A DNA stretch of 64,000 bases from positions 1 through 64,000 of the forward strand of contig CAMUBZ010000001.1 in the NCBI GenBank assembly GCA_947087275.1, given 5' to 3'. Of the stretch, positions 49,595 to 58,786 are shown piece by piece (the stretch's first letter is position 1; every line of letters begins with the position of its first letter). This DNA comes from an uncultured Candidatus Saccharibacteria bacterium (GTDB lineage: Bacteria; Patescibacteriota; Saccharimonadia; Saccharimonadales; Saccharimonadaceae). A program made the translations under genes and the position numbers. The notes beneath the pieces were generated by a model. The model worked only from the letters and a program-made list of their open reading frames with translations, was not told where the DNA came from and did not search any database.

Positions 49595-49624
49595 GAGAGG
49601 GGAAATGTGCTATAATAGTAATGT

Positions 49625-50653
49625 ATGGCTGATACTCTGAACAACGAAGCGTTTTATGGGTTGATTTTGGCTTTGGCGGCATTCTTTTTGGCGACTTTTT
49701 TGACGCCGATTTATACTTATTTTGCTTATAAATATAAGTTCTGGAAAAAGCAGAAAAAGACTACGATGACAGGCGAAGCATTGCCAGTGATGACGAAGTT
49801 GCATGCCAAGAAATTTACACGGCATTTCCCAACTATGGCGGGAGTGATTGGCGTGGTAACGGTCTTGGTAGTTACATGGATTTGCAACCTCAATCGAGAG
49901 CAGACTTGGTTGCCATTAGCTGGGTTTGTAGGTGGTAGTATTGTGGGACTGATTGATGATTTGATTAACGTTTTTGGCAGTGGTAAGGGTGCAGCTGGGC
50001 TTAGAGCGCCGGTAAAGTTTGCAATGATCACGGCGATTGGCGCCATCTTGGGTTGGTGGTTTGCGGTGAAGTTGGGCTGGACGGATATTATGGTGCCGTT
50101 TATTGGCGATATTGAGGTGGGGGTGATTGGTATGATTGTGATTTTTACTTTTGCCGTGGTAGCGACGAGCAATGCTGTGAATATTTCGGATGGTTTGGAT
50201 GGTTTGGCAGGGGGATTAGCGATGTTGGCTTATGGGGCATATGCGGTGATTGCTCTGTTCCAAGGGCAGTGGATGCTGACTGGGTTTTGTTTGACGGTGG
50301 TAGGTTGGCTGTTGTCGTATATCTGGTTTAACGTGCCACCAGCGCGTTTTATGATGGGTGACGTGGGGTCGTTTGCGATTGGCGCTGGTCTCGGTGTAGT
50401 AGCAATGATGACAAACGCCTTCTTCCTATTGCCGATCATTGGGATTTTGTTTGTGGTGGAAGCGGGTTCAAGCCTAATTCAGATTTTTTGGAAAAAAGTG
50501 TTCCACAAGAAGTTGTTAATCTCAGCGCCAATTCATCATCATTTGGAGGCAAAGGGTTGGGGTGAAGCCAAAATTGTGATGCGGTTTTGGGTGATTGCTG
50601 GGGTGTTTGCTTTGATTGGTGTATTCTTGGCGGTGCAAGGGGGAATTATTTAG
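49625..50653 (+). CDS. mraY: phospho-MurNAc-pentapeptide transferase MraY
   Basis: The 342-aa, ten-helix enzyme makes lipid I. It has GLIDDLINV (D-D motif), NAVNISDGLDGLAGG (catalytic Asp loop), PARFMMGDVGS, and the cytosolic His motif APIHHHLEAKGW. TATAAT at 49611-49616 lies 8 nt before ATG, right beside the end of FISUMP element 4, so the element forms the upstream border of the promoter. Confidence 0.96.
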   Translation: MADTLNNEAFYGLILALAAFFLATFLTPIYTYFAYKYKFWKKQKKTTMTGEALPVMTKLHAKKFTRHFPTMAGVIGVVTVLVVTWICNLNREQTWLPLAGFVGGSIVGLIDDLINVFGSGKGAAGLRAPVKFAMITAIGAILGWWFAVKLGWTDIMVPFIGDIEVGVIGMIVIFTFAVVATSNAVNISDGLDGLAGGLAMLAYGAYAVIALFQGQWMLTGFCLTVVGWLLSYIWFNVPPARFMMGDVGSFAIGAGLGVVAMMTNAFFLLPIIGILFVVEAGSSLIQIFWKKVFHKKLLISAPIHHHLEAKGWGEAKIVMRFWVIAGVFALIGVFLAVQGGII

Positions 50654-50666
50654 GTGGGCCTGTTGG

Positions 50667-51875
50667 ATGCGTAAACACAAAAGTGATCGAATTATTGGTG
50701 CGCTGACGGTGGTTTTGCTAGGCGTGGGCTTGATTATGATTTATGCGATTGGCCCAATGCGGGCAAATGTGGTGAATGCAGCATATGGTTCAAATGTAGG
50801 TGAAAATTCTTTCTTTTTTCATCAGGTAGCATGCGTTTTGGTGTCGCTTTTGGCGCTGATTTTAGCCTTCAAAATGCCGTATAGTTTTATTCGGAAATTT
50901 GGTAAAGTAATCCTAATTTTAGGGCTGGTAATGTGTGGCCTATTGGCGTTACTGGCGTTAGCGGGCAGCGGTTTGGCAAAGTGCGAACTTGGAGCGTGTC
51001 GATGGTTTAATCTCGGGACACTGCTTAGTTTTCAGCCGGCTGAGGTTTTGAAATTAGGCTTGATTTTGTATTTAGCTGGCCTGATGGCAGAGCGCAAAAA
51101 GGAAGGAAAGTTAGAAAGTTGGCCGGATTTTTGGTTGCCGTTTGCGGTGGTGTGTGGCTTGGCGTTACTCTTTGTGGTGGTGATTCAGCGCGATTTGGGT
51201 ACGGGTGTGACATTGATGGCGATTATTTTGGGGATGCTCTTTATGAGTGGTGTAAAGTTGCGCTATTTTATGATGGTACTAGGTATAATTTTGGTGGCAG
51301 GGGTGTTGGCAATCGTATCGTCGCCGCATCGGATTGAACGACTTTTGACTTTTAGTAGCGAGGAATCAAGCGACTCTTATCATATTGAAAATGCAATGAT
51401 AGCGATTGGTAGTGGTGGTTTGATGGGCGTGGGCCCAGGGAATAGTGTCCAGGCAACGGGATATTTGCCGGAGTCGATCAATGACTCGGTGTTTGCAGTC
51501 CTGGGTGAGACGTTTGGTTTTGTAGGCTTGCTCGCGATTGTAGCATGTTTCACAACTTTGTTGCTTAGATTACTGCGCACGGCGAACTTTTTGCATGATG
51601 ACGAGCAGGAATTGGTAGTAGTGGGAATTTTTGCCTGGATTACAGCGCATGTGGTGGTGAATATTGCGGCAATGACAGGTCTGTTGCCGTTGACTGGAAT
51701 TACATTGCCGCTTTTGAGTTATGGTGGCACGAGTATGATGTTTACGGCGGTGGCCTTGGGGCTGGCGTTGCAACTTTCGTGTTATACTAGTAGGGAACCA
51801 AGGAATGAAAGGACGGTAAAGCGTGCAGAAAACGTGAGTCGTCGGCAGGGAAGCATGAATAGGAGATTGGATTGA
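50667..51875 (+). CDS. ftsW: septal glycosyltransferase FtsW (SEDS)
   Basis: The 402-aa protein has ten membrane segments with SEDS hallmarks: GACRWFNLGTLLSFQPAEVLK, VVIQRDLGTGVTLM, SIGSGGLMGVGPG-like (IGSGGLMGVGPGNS), FAVLGETFGFVG, and GLLPLTGITLPLLSYGG near the end. It polymerises lipid II with the class B PBP. ATG 50667 lies 13 nt after the mraY stop. The stop overlaps the murG start (TGATG). Confidence 0.94.
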   Translation: MRKHKSDRIIGALTVVLLGVGLIMIYAIGPMRANVVNAAYGSNVGENSFFFHQVACVLVSLLALILAFKMPYSFIRKFGKVILILGLVMCGLLALLALAGSGLAKCELGACRWFNLGTLLSFQPAEVLKLGLILYLAGLMAERKKEGKLESWPDFWLPFAVVCGLALLFVVVIQRDLGTGVTLMAIILGMLFMSGVKLRYFMMVLGIILVAGVLAIVSSPHRIERLLTFSSEESSDSYHIENAMIAIGSGGLMGVGPGNSVQATGYLPESINDSVFAVLGETFGFVGLLAIVACFTTLLLRLLRTANFLHDDEQELVVVGIFAWITAHVVVNIAAMTGLLPLTGITLPLLSYGGTSMMFTAVALGLALQLSCYTSREPRNERTVKRAENVSRRQGSMNRRLD

Positions 51876-53152
51876 TGAAAGTTTTGGTGGTAGGCGGTGG
51901 TTCTGGTGGGCATATTACGCCAGCCGTGGCAGTGATTCGGGAAATGTTAGAAATGAAACCACGAACACGAGTGGAATTTTGGACGGACCGGAAGTACTAC
52001 AAGAATGTTGTAAAAATTACAACAGAAATTGGTGTGAGTTGGGGATCAAGCGTGCAAGAGACAAACCGGCGACAACCATATATTCGGGTGCGTAAGTTGT
52101 GGGCAGGGAAGTTTCATCGCTATGCGGGTTGGACATTCAAAGATTATTTTGTGAACTTTGGGATTACACTCAAAGATTTGGCATGGGGTAATATTGTGGG
52201 CTTTGTGGGATTTGTAGCGGGAACGGTACAAAGTTTTGGGCGGTTACTTTTGCCAGGGAAGCGCCCAGATGTGATTTTCTTGAAAGGGGGATTTGTAGGT
52301 TTGCCGGTGGGCTTGGTGGCGCGTCTGTTTAGAATTCCGTATATTGTGCATGAGTCAGATGCGGTGCCGGGTTTAGCTAATCGTTTATTGATGAAGCATG
52401 CAGCGGTAATCGCGACGGGTTGGAGCGAATTAAGGGGCGTGACGGATTACGTGCAAGTTGGTATTCCGGTGGCAGCGGAATTTAAGTTGGTAAGTGATTC
52501 CCAACAAAAGAACCTAAAGAAAGCATTTGGCTTTGATCCGGAGCGGCCGCTGGTGGTGGTGACGGGTGGAAGTCAGGGGTCGCTGAATATTGATAATGCA
52601 ATGAAAGAAATTTTGCCAGAAATGCTCAAGTTTACGAGTGTAGGATTGGTAGCGGGACGTAAGCACTATGAAGATATGGTGGAATTAAAGAAATATGAAG
52701 AGTGGGACAAGGCAAAACTACAGTCGAACTTTCGGATGTGGGAATTTAATTCGGCGATGCATGAGTTGATGGGGGCAGCGGATGTGGTGGTAAGTCGTGC
52801 GGGAGCAACGACGATTGCCGAGTTGGCGGCGCTGGGTAAGGCGGTGGTGTTGGTGCCATTTGAGCAGTTGCCAGGTGGGCATCAGACCAAGAATGCAGAG
52901 CGATTGTATGAAAAAGGGGCGGTAGCAATGGTGACAGACGAACGCATGCAACAGCAGCCAGGAATTTTACTGGAAGAGGTGCGGCATTTGGTGCGTGCGC
53001 CCAAGGAACGGGCGACGTTGGCCGAGAAACTACATGCCGAGGCAAGGCCGGATGCAGCCAAGAGTTTGGCAGAGATCGTACTAAAAGTTGGTGAAGAGGG
53101 TGTGTCAAAGCAAGATCAGAAACAGGTGGGTGGAGATGAGAAACAAGAGTAA
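51875..53152 (+). CDS. murG: UDP-GlcNAc transferase MurG
   Basis: The 425-aa GT-B enzyme turns lipid I into lipid II at the inner membrane face. It has VVGGGSGGHITPAVAV at the N-terminus, HESDAVPGLANRLL, VVTGGSQGSLNID, and SRAGATTIAELAALGKAVVLVP with GGHQTKNAERL (donor site). It is longer than most MurG (about 360), with an insertion near 65-105. It overlaps ftsW by 1 nt and the next gene by 17 nt. Confidence 0.95.
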   Translation: MKVLVVGGGSGGHITPAVAVIREMLEMKPRTRVEFWTDRKYYKNVVKITTEIGVSWGSSVQETNRRQPYIRVRKLWAGKFHRYAGWTFKDYFVNFGITLKDLAWGNIVGFVGFVAGTVQSFGRLLLPGKRPDVIFLKGGFVGLPVGLVARLFRIPYIVHESDAVPGLANRLLMKHAAVIATGWSELRGVTDYVQVGIPVAAEFKLVSDSQQKNLKKAFGFDPERPLVVVTGGSQGSLNIDNAMKEILPEMLKFTSVGLVAGRKHYEDMVELKKYEEWDKAKLQSNFRMWEFNSAMHELMGAADVVVSRAGATTIAELAALGKAVVLVPFEQLPGGHQTKNAERLYEKGAVAMVTDERMQQQPGILLEEVRHLVRAPKERATLAEKLHAEARPDAAKSLAEIVLKVGEEGVSKQDQKQVGGDEKQE

Positions 53153-53687
53153 ACGTACCCGCATGCGGCTCGGTCAGACGATTGTGGCTGAGCGGGAACA
53201 TGTGGAATCAGAATCGGAACGTATGTTGGCGCGCAAAAAGGCGCATCGGCGACAAACGACTTCGATTTTGATTGTGACGTTGATGCTGCTGATTTTGGGA
53301 CTAGCCTTCTATTTAGGGATGAAAGAACTAGCGATTACGCCAGAAATCACGGATGAGAACACGGCGAGCTATCAGATTCGAGCAGAGGTAGTTGATGAAG
53401 ATCGACGCGGGCAGATTTCTAGTCGGGTGCGCGCCTATATCGCGGATTTGGAACAGGATTTGCGTGATTTGGGCTTGACTGTCATCAAGGTGACTTTGCC
53501 GACTGGTGCGAGCCGGGCACTATATGTTGATATTGAGGGGCAGGAGGCTTATTATAAAGTAGATATTGATCGTGACGCTGCGACGACGGCAGAAGATATT
53601 GAGCGGATGTCACGTTATTTGGCGGAAAAAGATTTGCACCCAGAATACGTGGATGTGAGAGTTGAGGGCAGGGCTTATTATAAGTAG
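53136..53687 (+). CDS. ftsQ: FtsQ/DivIB-like bitopic protein
   Basis: The 183-aa protein has a basic cytoplasmic start with many Arg/Lys (to about 45), one membrane helix (48-68, TSILIVTLMLLILGLAFYLG) and an extracytoplasmic part ending DLHPEYVDVRVEGRAYYK, which resembles the last strand of FtsQ (V-D-x-R-x-x-x-R-x-Y/W). It follows murG as ftsQ does in many dcw clusters. It is shorter than usual, probably without a full POTRA. Call by position and topology. Confidence 0.55.
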   Translation: MRNKSKRTRMRLGQTIVAEREHVESESERMLARKKAHRRQTTSILIVTLMLLILGLAFYLGMKELAITPEITDENTASYQIRAEVVDEDRRGQISSRVRAYIADLEQDLRDLGLTVIKVTLPTGASRALYVDIEGQEAYYKVDIDRDAATTAEDIERMSRYLAEKDLHPEYVDVRVEGRAYYK

Positions 53688-53693
53688 TTACCA

Positions 53694-53802
53694 TTGACTT
53701 TTTCGATAATGTATGCTATAGTGGTAGTGAGGGACTGATTTTGGTGCCCTCAATTTTGTAGCTTAACAGGGAAAATTACTGAAGCCAGACCATAAGGAGG
53801 GA
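53694..53802 (+). promoter_or_regulatory. shared-type promoter and leader
   Basis: TTGACT (53694-53699), 17 nt, TATAGT (53717-53722). The leader of about 75 nt has a GAGGG/CCCTC hairpin and ends in AAGGAGGG before ATG 53803. Confidence 0.6.
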
Positions 53803-55131
53803 ATGAAAATGAAAAAATGGCGAGTGGTAATGATAGTAATATTGGCTGTATTGTTGAGCGGTTGTGGCATGGAAGACGAGGTGCCGGCATTTGTAGCTAA
53901 GCACGATGAGGGAATCGTGCCTTGGACGATGCAAGAAGCAATGACGCCTTCTGAGGTTGCTGCTATGGAAGAGGAACAGGGAATGAAGCCAGAACCTTTG
54001 GATGTTGAACTGGAAGCGGATATTTTGGGGATTTATGAAATCTCTGAGAGCGCGGAAGGGGAACGGATGACGGCAACTTCGCGACTGACAGCGGGGAAAG
54101 AATACGAGATTACCGCGAGGATTTTATTGTCCGCAGAAGCGGAGGCAGTTCTTGACCAAGAACTGGACTTTTTGCTGACTTGCCCGACAGTAGTGGAGCA
54201 GGGCAAAAAGTCCGAATTTACGGTAAGTGTTTTTGCGAACGGAGCTGAAGTAGTCGTGAATGAATTTGCAGCAACGAGTACAGCATGTAATTTGAATGTT
54301 AGTTATGTGCCGGAGAGCTATTGTGTCAAGAAGGGTGATTCGACTGTGAAGTTGGCGGCTGGTGATGTGCTTTGGAATGAGGATGTTGGGCGGCAAACGC
54401 TGGACTATTTAACCAAAGTGAATCAGCAACTTGGTGTATATGAATATACTCTGAGTTATCGCGTGCGGGTTGAAATGCTGGACACGCAGCGCAAAGAAGT
54501 AGCCGAACAGGCGGCAAGCCCAATTAGCGTGCGACTGGAGGGAATATCACAGCAATATGCTGACGACCGCGATAAGACGTCGGCGCTGATGGCACTGAAC
54601 GATTGCTTGCGGGATAATTACTTTATGCGCGAGTCCATGCTGTGTGAGGGGACAGCGTATCTGACCGTGGAAGTGTTTTTGCCGGACTGGGCGAGGGAAT
54701 ATGCCGAGCAATATGGCTTGGTGCTGACATGGTATAACTATCAGGATGCTCCTGGGTGCGGTATCGGCGTCAGTTTGCCGGCGTTCCCGGATAATTTGGG
54801 ACACGCGGAGGCGAGTTTGGAAAACATAGCGTTGACTGTTGCTCCAACGGTGAATGGGAAGGTGATGGATGATTTAACCGGAGCGCTCACACCTTGTCCG
54901 ACGACGCCGATATCTATATGGTCCAAGAAAGCCGATGAAGTGTTTGCGCTGGAGTGTTTGACGTTGTTGGAAGCACCGAGTGATGCGGACGTAATAGATG
55001 ATTTACGGATAAATCGCAGTACGGTGACGCAGATATTGGGCGGGGAAATAATCGAGAAATTGCCGGCCACGAATAGGTTTTATGTTGTGGCAGGTGCAGA
55101 TTTAGTCTGTGTAGAAGACGATGGTGAGTAA
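53803..55131 (+). CDS. lipoprotein of unknown function
   Basis: The 442-aa protein has a lipoprotein signal: a basic start (MKMKKWR), hydrophobic core (VVMIVILAVL) and lipobox LSGC with C21, so it should be diacylated and anchored outside. The mature part is acidic, beta-rich, with scattered Cys residues (for example TCP, STACN, YCVK, LCEG, PGCG) that could form disulfides. No family recognised. It carries the shared promoter type. Confidence 0.75.
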   Translation: MKMKKWRVVMIVILAVLLSGCGMEDEVPAFVAKHDEGIVPWTMQEAMTPSEVAAMEEEQGMKPEPLDVELEADILGIYEISESAEGERMTATSRLTAGKEYEITARILLSAEAEAVLDQELDFLLTCPTVVEQGKKSEFTVSVFANGAEVVVNEFAATSTACNLNVSYVPESYCVKKGDSTVKLAAGDVLWNEDVGRQTLDYLTKVNQQLGVYEYTLSYRVRVEMLDTQRKEVAEQAASPISVRLEGISQQYADDRDKTSALMALNDCLRDNYFMRESMLCEGTAYLTVEVFLPDWAREYAEQYGLVLTWYNYQDAPGCGIGVSLPAFPDNLGHAEASLENIALTVAPTVNGKVMDDLTGALTPCPTTPISIWSKKADEVFALECLTLLEAPSDADVIDDLRINRSTVTQILGGEIIEKLPATNRFYVVAGADLVCVEDDGE

Positions 55132-55148
55132 GTAACCCCTGTAAAAGA

Positions 55149-55177
55149 AAAATGTCCCGAAATTTGGGGCATTTTTT
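55149..55177 (+). terminator. intrinsic terminator
   Basis: AAAATGTCCC/GGGGCATTTTTT stem-loop directly behind the lipoprotein gene. From here to 55471 there is no convincing gene (two ORFs over 60 codons lack ribosome sites and family features). Confidence 0.8.
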
Positions 55178-55471
55178 GATGTGGTAGTTCTCTGCTTTTT
55201 GTTCGGGTTTTGTTCTGATTTTGGAAATGATGAAAAGTTGGATGCGTGGATGAGTTTTTTGAAGCGGATGTTGTGTGAAGCAGTGTGCAACTTTTTCACC
55301 CAAAAAACGAGGAAATTTGAAAAAAATGAAAAATCGGCGGCGGCCGGATTGGTGCAGGCGGTTTATAGGGGTGGCCTGGGATGATACTCATATTAACAGA
55401 TTAAACCGCTTATGCTTGTCGCAAAAGATGTATTGTGCGACATTACGTTTATGCTAAAAAGATGAGTATTC

Positions 55472-55630
55472 ATGCGTCCTTTCCTATTCTTTCTCGATCT
55501 AATTTTGGGAATTTGTGCGAATATTGTTGCCGTAATTCCCCAGCTAGGTAGTTCTGGCTTTGTAACGTGGTGCGGTGTGGTTTTGTTGCTGTTGGTATGT
55601 CTTATAACGTGGTTAGCTAGCCTGGAATAG
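55472..55630 (+). CDS. small two-helix membrane protein
   Basis: A 52-codon ORF with two hydrophobic stretches (FLFFLDLILGICANIVAVIP and VVLLLLVCLITWLASL) separated by QLGSSGFVTWCG, a hairpin-type small membrane protein. The ribosome site is weak (AAAAGATGAG). The motif GTAATTCCCC occurs in it (about 55529) and again at about 55721, with a related TTAATTCCCC at 55811. It may be a real small protein or a chance ORF. Confidence 0.4.
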   Translation: MRPFLFFLDLILGICANIVAVIPQLGSSGFVTWCGVVLLLLVCLITWLASLE

Positions 55631-55785
55631 CGTCGATGCCTCGTTCTATAGAAGTAACAGGGAGGGAATGATAGAGTATTTAAAATGGTTGTGGCACGGT
55701 AGATCTATAATTGAAAATTGCGTAATTCCCCTACTGTGTTAACAGAGGTGGAACTGAGGTAAAACAGGGGAACGAGAGCATAAAA

Positions 55786-55811
55786 AAGCACTCGCAATAT
55801 TGCGAGTGCTT
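55786..55811. terminator. bidirectional palindromic terminator
   Basis: AAGCACTCGCAA/TTGCGAGTGCTT perfect palindrome at the 3' end of the minus-strand ATPase gene. Confidence 0.75.
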
Positions 55812-55826
55812 AATTCCCCATCTGCT

Positions 55827-58748
55827 TTAGTGCTGAATACTGATTCCGGTTTCAGAATTGCTCTGAGAGGCGCCAGATTGCCCATTTTGGGGCTTTTGGT
55901 TGCGATCCTTGCTGTGATTGCGGTTGTTGTTGAAAGGTCGTTTCTTGAAGGTCTTAGCGCCCAAATCGGGCTTTTTGGATTTTTCTGTTGACTGCTTCCC
56001 CGTCTCTGGGAGGATAATTTGAGGTTTTTCGTTTCCCTGGGGCTTTTCTGGAGGGTTGGATTGACTTTGTGCGCTCTGCTGTACTAGTTGGCCAAGGTCT
56101 TTGAGACTGAGGCGTTCTTTGCCTTCGGCGGCATTAGGGGACATCTTGAGTTTGCGGAAGTCGCTTTGGGGAGTGGGGACATATTGAAAGTTCGGTTTTT
56201 GTTCGGATTTAGGACGATTGACGCCGTAATTCCCCGCCGGTTGCACGGAAAAACTGGTTTGCCCCTCAGCGCCAGCACTACCGGCGGCGCGGCCGCTATC
56301 AGAGAGTTCTTTCTTATATTTCTCAGATTGCTCGATGGTGGCGCGAATTTCATTCTCGACTTCCTCGCGGGGGCGAGCATAGCCACGACGGGAGATTTCG
56401 ACGATTTTATCAAAATTGTCTTGCGGGGTGGTGGGTAAAGCCAAAGTGGTGGCGGAGAAGGCTGGAACCTTCTCGCCGTTGATAATCATTGAGATAACAA
56501 AGTGGCGGTTATTGAGCTGGAGAAGGTCGGTAGCCTCAAAAGTGGGTTCAAACTGCTTGGCGAGAATCGGGGCGTCGTCGGCCGAAACGCGGAAGCTGAT
56601 TGTGGTGCCAACGTTACCGAAGACAGCGTCACGGACAGATTCAGTCATCTGGGAGGTGTATTGGTTAGCGACGGTAAGGTTAAGGCCGTATTTGCGAGCC
56701 TCAGAGAGGATGACGGCAAAGGAATCGGTAGCAAAGTTCTGGAACTCGTCGACGTAGAGATAGAACGGGCGTCGGTCGGCGACATCAGGGATATCAGAAC
56801 GGCTCATAGCGGCGAGCTGGACCTTAGTAACGAGGAAGGCGCCCAGAATGCCGGCGTTGTCTTCGCCAATCAAGCCCTTGGAAAGGTTGACGACGAGAAT
56901 TTTGCCCTCGTCCATGATTTTGCGGACGTCAAAACTAGATTTTGGCTGACCGATAATATTACGAATGATTGGGTTGGCCGTGAAGGCGCCGACCTTGTTG
57001 AGCACTGGGGCGATGCTCTCGTTGACCTGTTTTTCGTTCCATTGACCGAACTCGTGTTTCCAGAATTGCAGAACGGTGACATCAGTACAATAATCGAGGG
57101 TCTCTTTGCGGAAGTCCTTGTCTGTGAGCAAGCGTGAAATATCAAGCAAAGTGGCCTCAGGACGGTCAAGTAAGGCGAGAATCGTGTGGCGCAAGATGTG
57201 TTCGAGACGTGGACCCCAAGAATCGCCGAACATACGCTTGAGCACGCCGATGACTTCAGAACAAATATTGGGCTTGCGACTAGGGTCGCTCACTTCAAGC
57301 GGGTTGAAGGCTACAGGGTAAGCAGTGTCGGCTGGGTTGAAATAAATGACATCGTTAATGCGGCTCTCGGGGACAAAGCGAAGGTTGTTAATCGCAAAGT
57401 CGCCGTGAGGATCGATGATACAATAGCCCTGGTTATAAAACACATCGGAGAGTGCAAAGAGCTCGAGCATACCAGATTTGCCGGCGCCAGTTTGGCCAAT
57501 GATATAAACGTGACGAGAACGGTCACGCCGCAACATGCCGAATTGGTGGTTGATGCCACGGAAGTTGGTCAGACCAAAGGCAGAAATATTTTCGTCATGG
57601 GCGGGGTCGCCAGTAATCAGTGGTAGTTTAGCTGGGGGCTCGGCGGTTTTGGAACTTGCCCAGACAATATTTGGAGTTTCTACGGAAGTGTGCGGTAAGT
57701 GATAAACCGAGGCCAGCTCAGAAACGTTGAGGATAAAACCGCGGTCTTGGAACTGACGCATTTTGTAGGCATCGAGATCTTCGGTCTTAAAACTGCCTCC
57801 AGTGAGCCGGAAACCGTTGAGGTTGGTGGAATTATATTGTTTGAATGTACCGACGAGGGCTTGCATATTGAGTTTGGCATTAGTTTGGTCGTTGCCAAGA
57901 TAGGCGAGGCGGATTTTGACTTCATAGCCAAGTTTGGTGGCCTTTTCTTCGGCTTTGGCGATACGAGTTTTGTCGCGTTCGGATAACTCGGGGGCCTTGT
58001 CGCCGTTGGTTCCCCCAGTGGGAGGTCGGAAAAAAGCACCAAGAATCTCAATAATCCAAGTCCAATCAATACCAGAACTGCTACTGCCGCCAAAGAACTT
58101 GCGTCCAGACTTGATTTTGCGAATCCATTTGTCGGTGGTGGTTTTGCGCCAGTCGTCGGCGATTGGGCGAGTAAGAATCTGAATCCAAAGTTCTTCGGAA
58201 TTATCTGGATTGAGTTTGGCCAGAGTACCAGTGATACCAGCGAGAGGGTCAACTTCGAAGTTTTCGAAAGTTTTGATTGGAAGAGCCTCATTTTCGGTGA
58301 GAGTCAGCTCGGCGGAATAAGCAACGGGATATTTGGAACGATCATCAACGTAATCATCGGGCATCTTGTAGATTTGCACGGTGGGGTATTGGGCATAAAT
58401 CTGGCCCTCAACGAAGTTTTGGAGGATTTTGGGCACCCAAACATAGAAGCGGATTTGTCCGCCAGTAGAGACGATTTCGAAACTGAGGTGTTCTTGGATG
58501 CCACCAGAATTTTTGAGTTCGGCTTTGTCGCGCAAAATACCATGCAGACTGGCAAAAAGTTGCTCGGCAGCGAGTTCCTTTTTATCGTTCGTGCGCGGGA
58601 TTTCAAGCATCAAGAGGACGGAATCGATGTTGAGTACTTTGAGGCGATTGAGTTTTTTGTAATTGCGGTAGCCCAAAAAAACAAGAATGGCAACAATTGG
58701 AATCCAAACGATTGGCTGAATGATGAATTGAATAATTTGCGCAAACAT
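55827..58748 (-). CDS. TraG/VirD4-like membrane ATPase
   Basis: The 973-aa protein has an N-terminal membrane segment (QFIIQPIVWIPIVAILVFLG), a ~400-residue region typical of CPR homologues, Walker A GQTGAGKSGM (about 418-427) with CIIDPHGDFAINNL, and Walker B FYLYVDEFQNFATDSF with the TraM-recognition-like LTVANQYTSQM. The C-terminus (about 800-973) is disordered and rich in Q, N, P, K and S. Such proteins are DNA or protein pumps of type IV secretion or conjugation type; in CPR they are often solitary. ATG 58748 is 6 nt after TATAAT (leaderless); a longer frame is rejected. Confidence 0.85.
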   Translation of the reverse strand: MFAQIIQFIIQPIVWIPIVAILVFLGYRNYKKLNRLKVLNIDSVLLMLEIPRTNDKKELAAEQLFASLHGILRDKAELKNSGGIQEHLSFEIVSTGGQIRFYVWVPKILQNFVEGQIYAQYPTVQIYKMPDDYVDDRSKYPVAYSAELTLTENEALPIKTFENFEVDPLAGITGTLAKLNPDNSEELWIQILTRPIADDWRKTTTDKWIRKIKSGRKFFGGSSSSGIDWTWIIEILGAFFRPPTGGTNGDKAPELSERDKTRIAKAEEKATKLGYEVKIRLAYLGNDQTNAKLNMQALVGTFKQYNSTNLNGFRLTGGSFKTEDLDAYKMRQFQDRGFILNVSELASVYHLPHTSVETPNIVWASSKTAEPPAKLPLITGDPAHDENISAFGLTNFRGINHQFGMLRRDRSRHVYIIGQTGAGKSGMLELFALSDVFYNQGYCIIDPHGDFAINNLRFVPESRINDVIYFNPADTAYPVAFNPLEVSDPSRKPNICSEVIGVLKRMFGDSWGPRLEHILRHTILALLDRPEATLLDISRLLTDKDFRKETLDYCTDVTVLQFWKHEFGQWNEKQVNESIAPVLNKVGAFTANPIIRNIIGQPKSSFDVRKIMDEGKILVVNLSKGLIGEDNAGILGAFLVTKVQLAAMSRSDIPDVADRRPFYLYVDEFQNFATDSFAVILSEARKYGLNLTVANQYTSQMTESVRDAVFGNVGTTISFRVSADDAPILAKQFEPTFEATDLLQLNNRHFVISMIINGEKVPAFSATTLALPTTPQDNFDKIVEISRRGYARPREEVENEIRATIEQSEKYKKELSDSGRAAGSAGAEGQTSFSVQPAGNYGVNRPKSEQKPNFQYVPTPQSDFRKLKMSPNAAEGKERLSLKDLGQLVQQSAQSQSNPPEKPQGNEKPQIILPETGKQSTEKSKKPDLGAKTFKKRPFNNNRNHSKDRNQKPQNGQSGASQSNSETGISIQH

Positions 58749-58786
58749 AAGTATATTATACCATAGTCCCACCCACTATGGGATAC

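Larger units (their letters stand above)
48967..49595. mobile_element. FISUMP cassette pair with terminal inverted repeats (element 4)
   Basis: Left terminal repeat (48967-49010) and right terminal repeat (49551-49595) are inverted copies. Inner boundaries are CCCGCTGCGCACG (49161-49173) and CGTGCGCAGCGGG (49393-49405). Each half encodes a FISUMP end reading outward. The 220 nt between the halves holds several hairpins (GGTACA/TGTACC; AAAAACTAAA...TTTTAGTGTTTTT; TTGAATAAAA/TTTTTATTCA) and no gene. It separates ftsI from mraY. Confidence 0.8.

Noticed and set aside
30901-49595. FISUMP cassettes as direct adenine-mutagenised variable repeats of one DGR template
   Set aside because: Differences include many synonymous third-position changes (for example CCA/CCG/CCT and TCA/TCT/TCC) and are not limited to positions that are adenine in one copy.
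50651-51877. Alternative genetic code (TGA as Gly) as in Absconditabacteria/Gracilibacteria
   Set aside because: TGA acts as a stop at several gene ends, including the ftsW/murG overlap, and core proteins contain no in-frame TGA.
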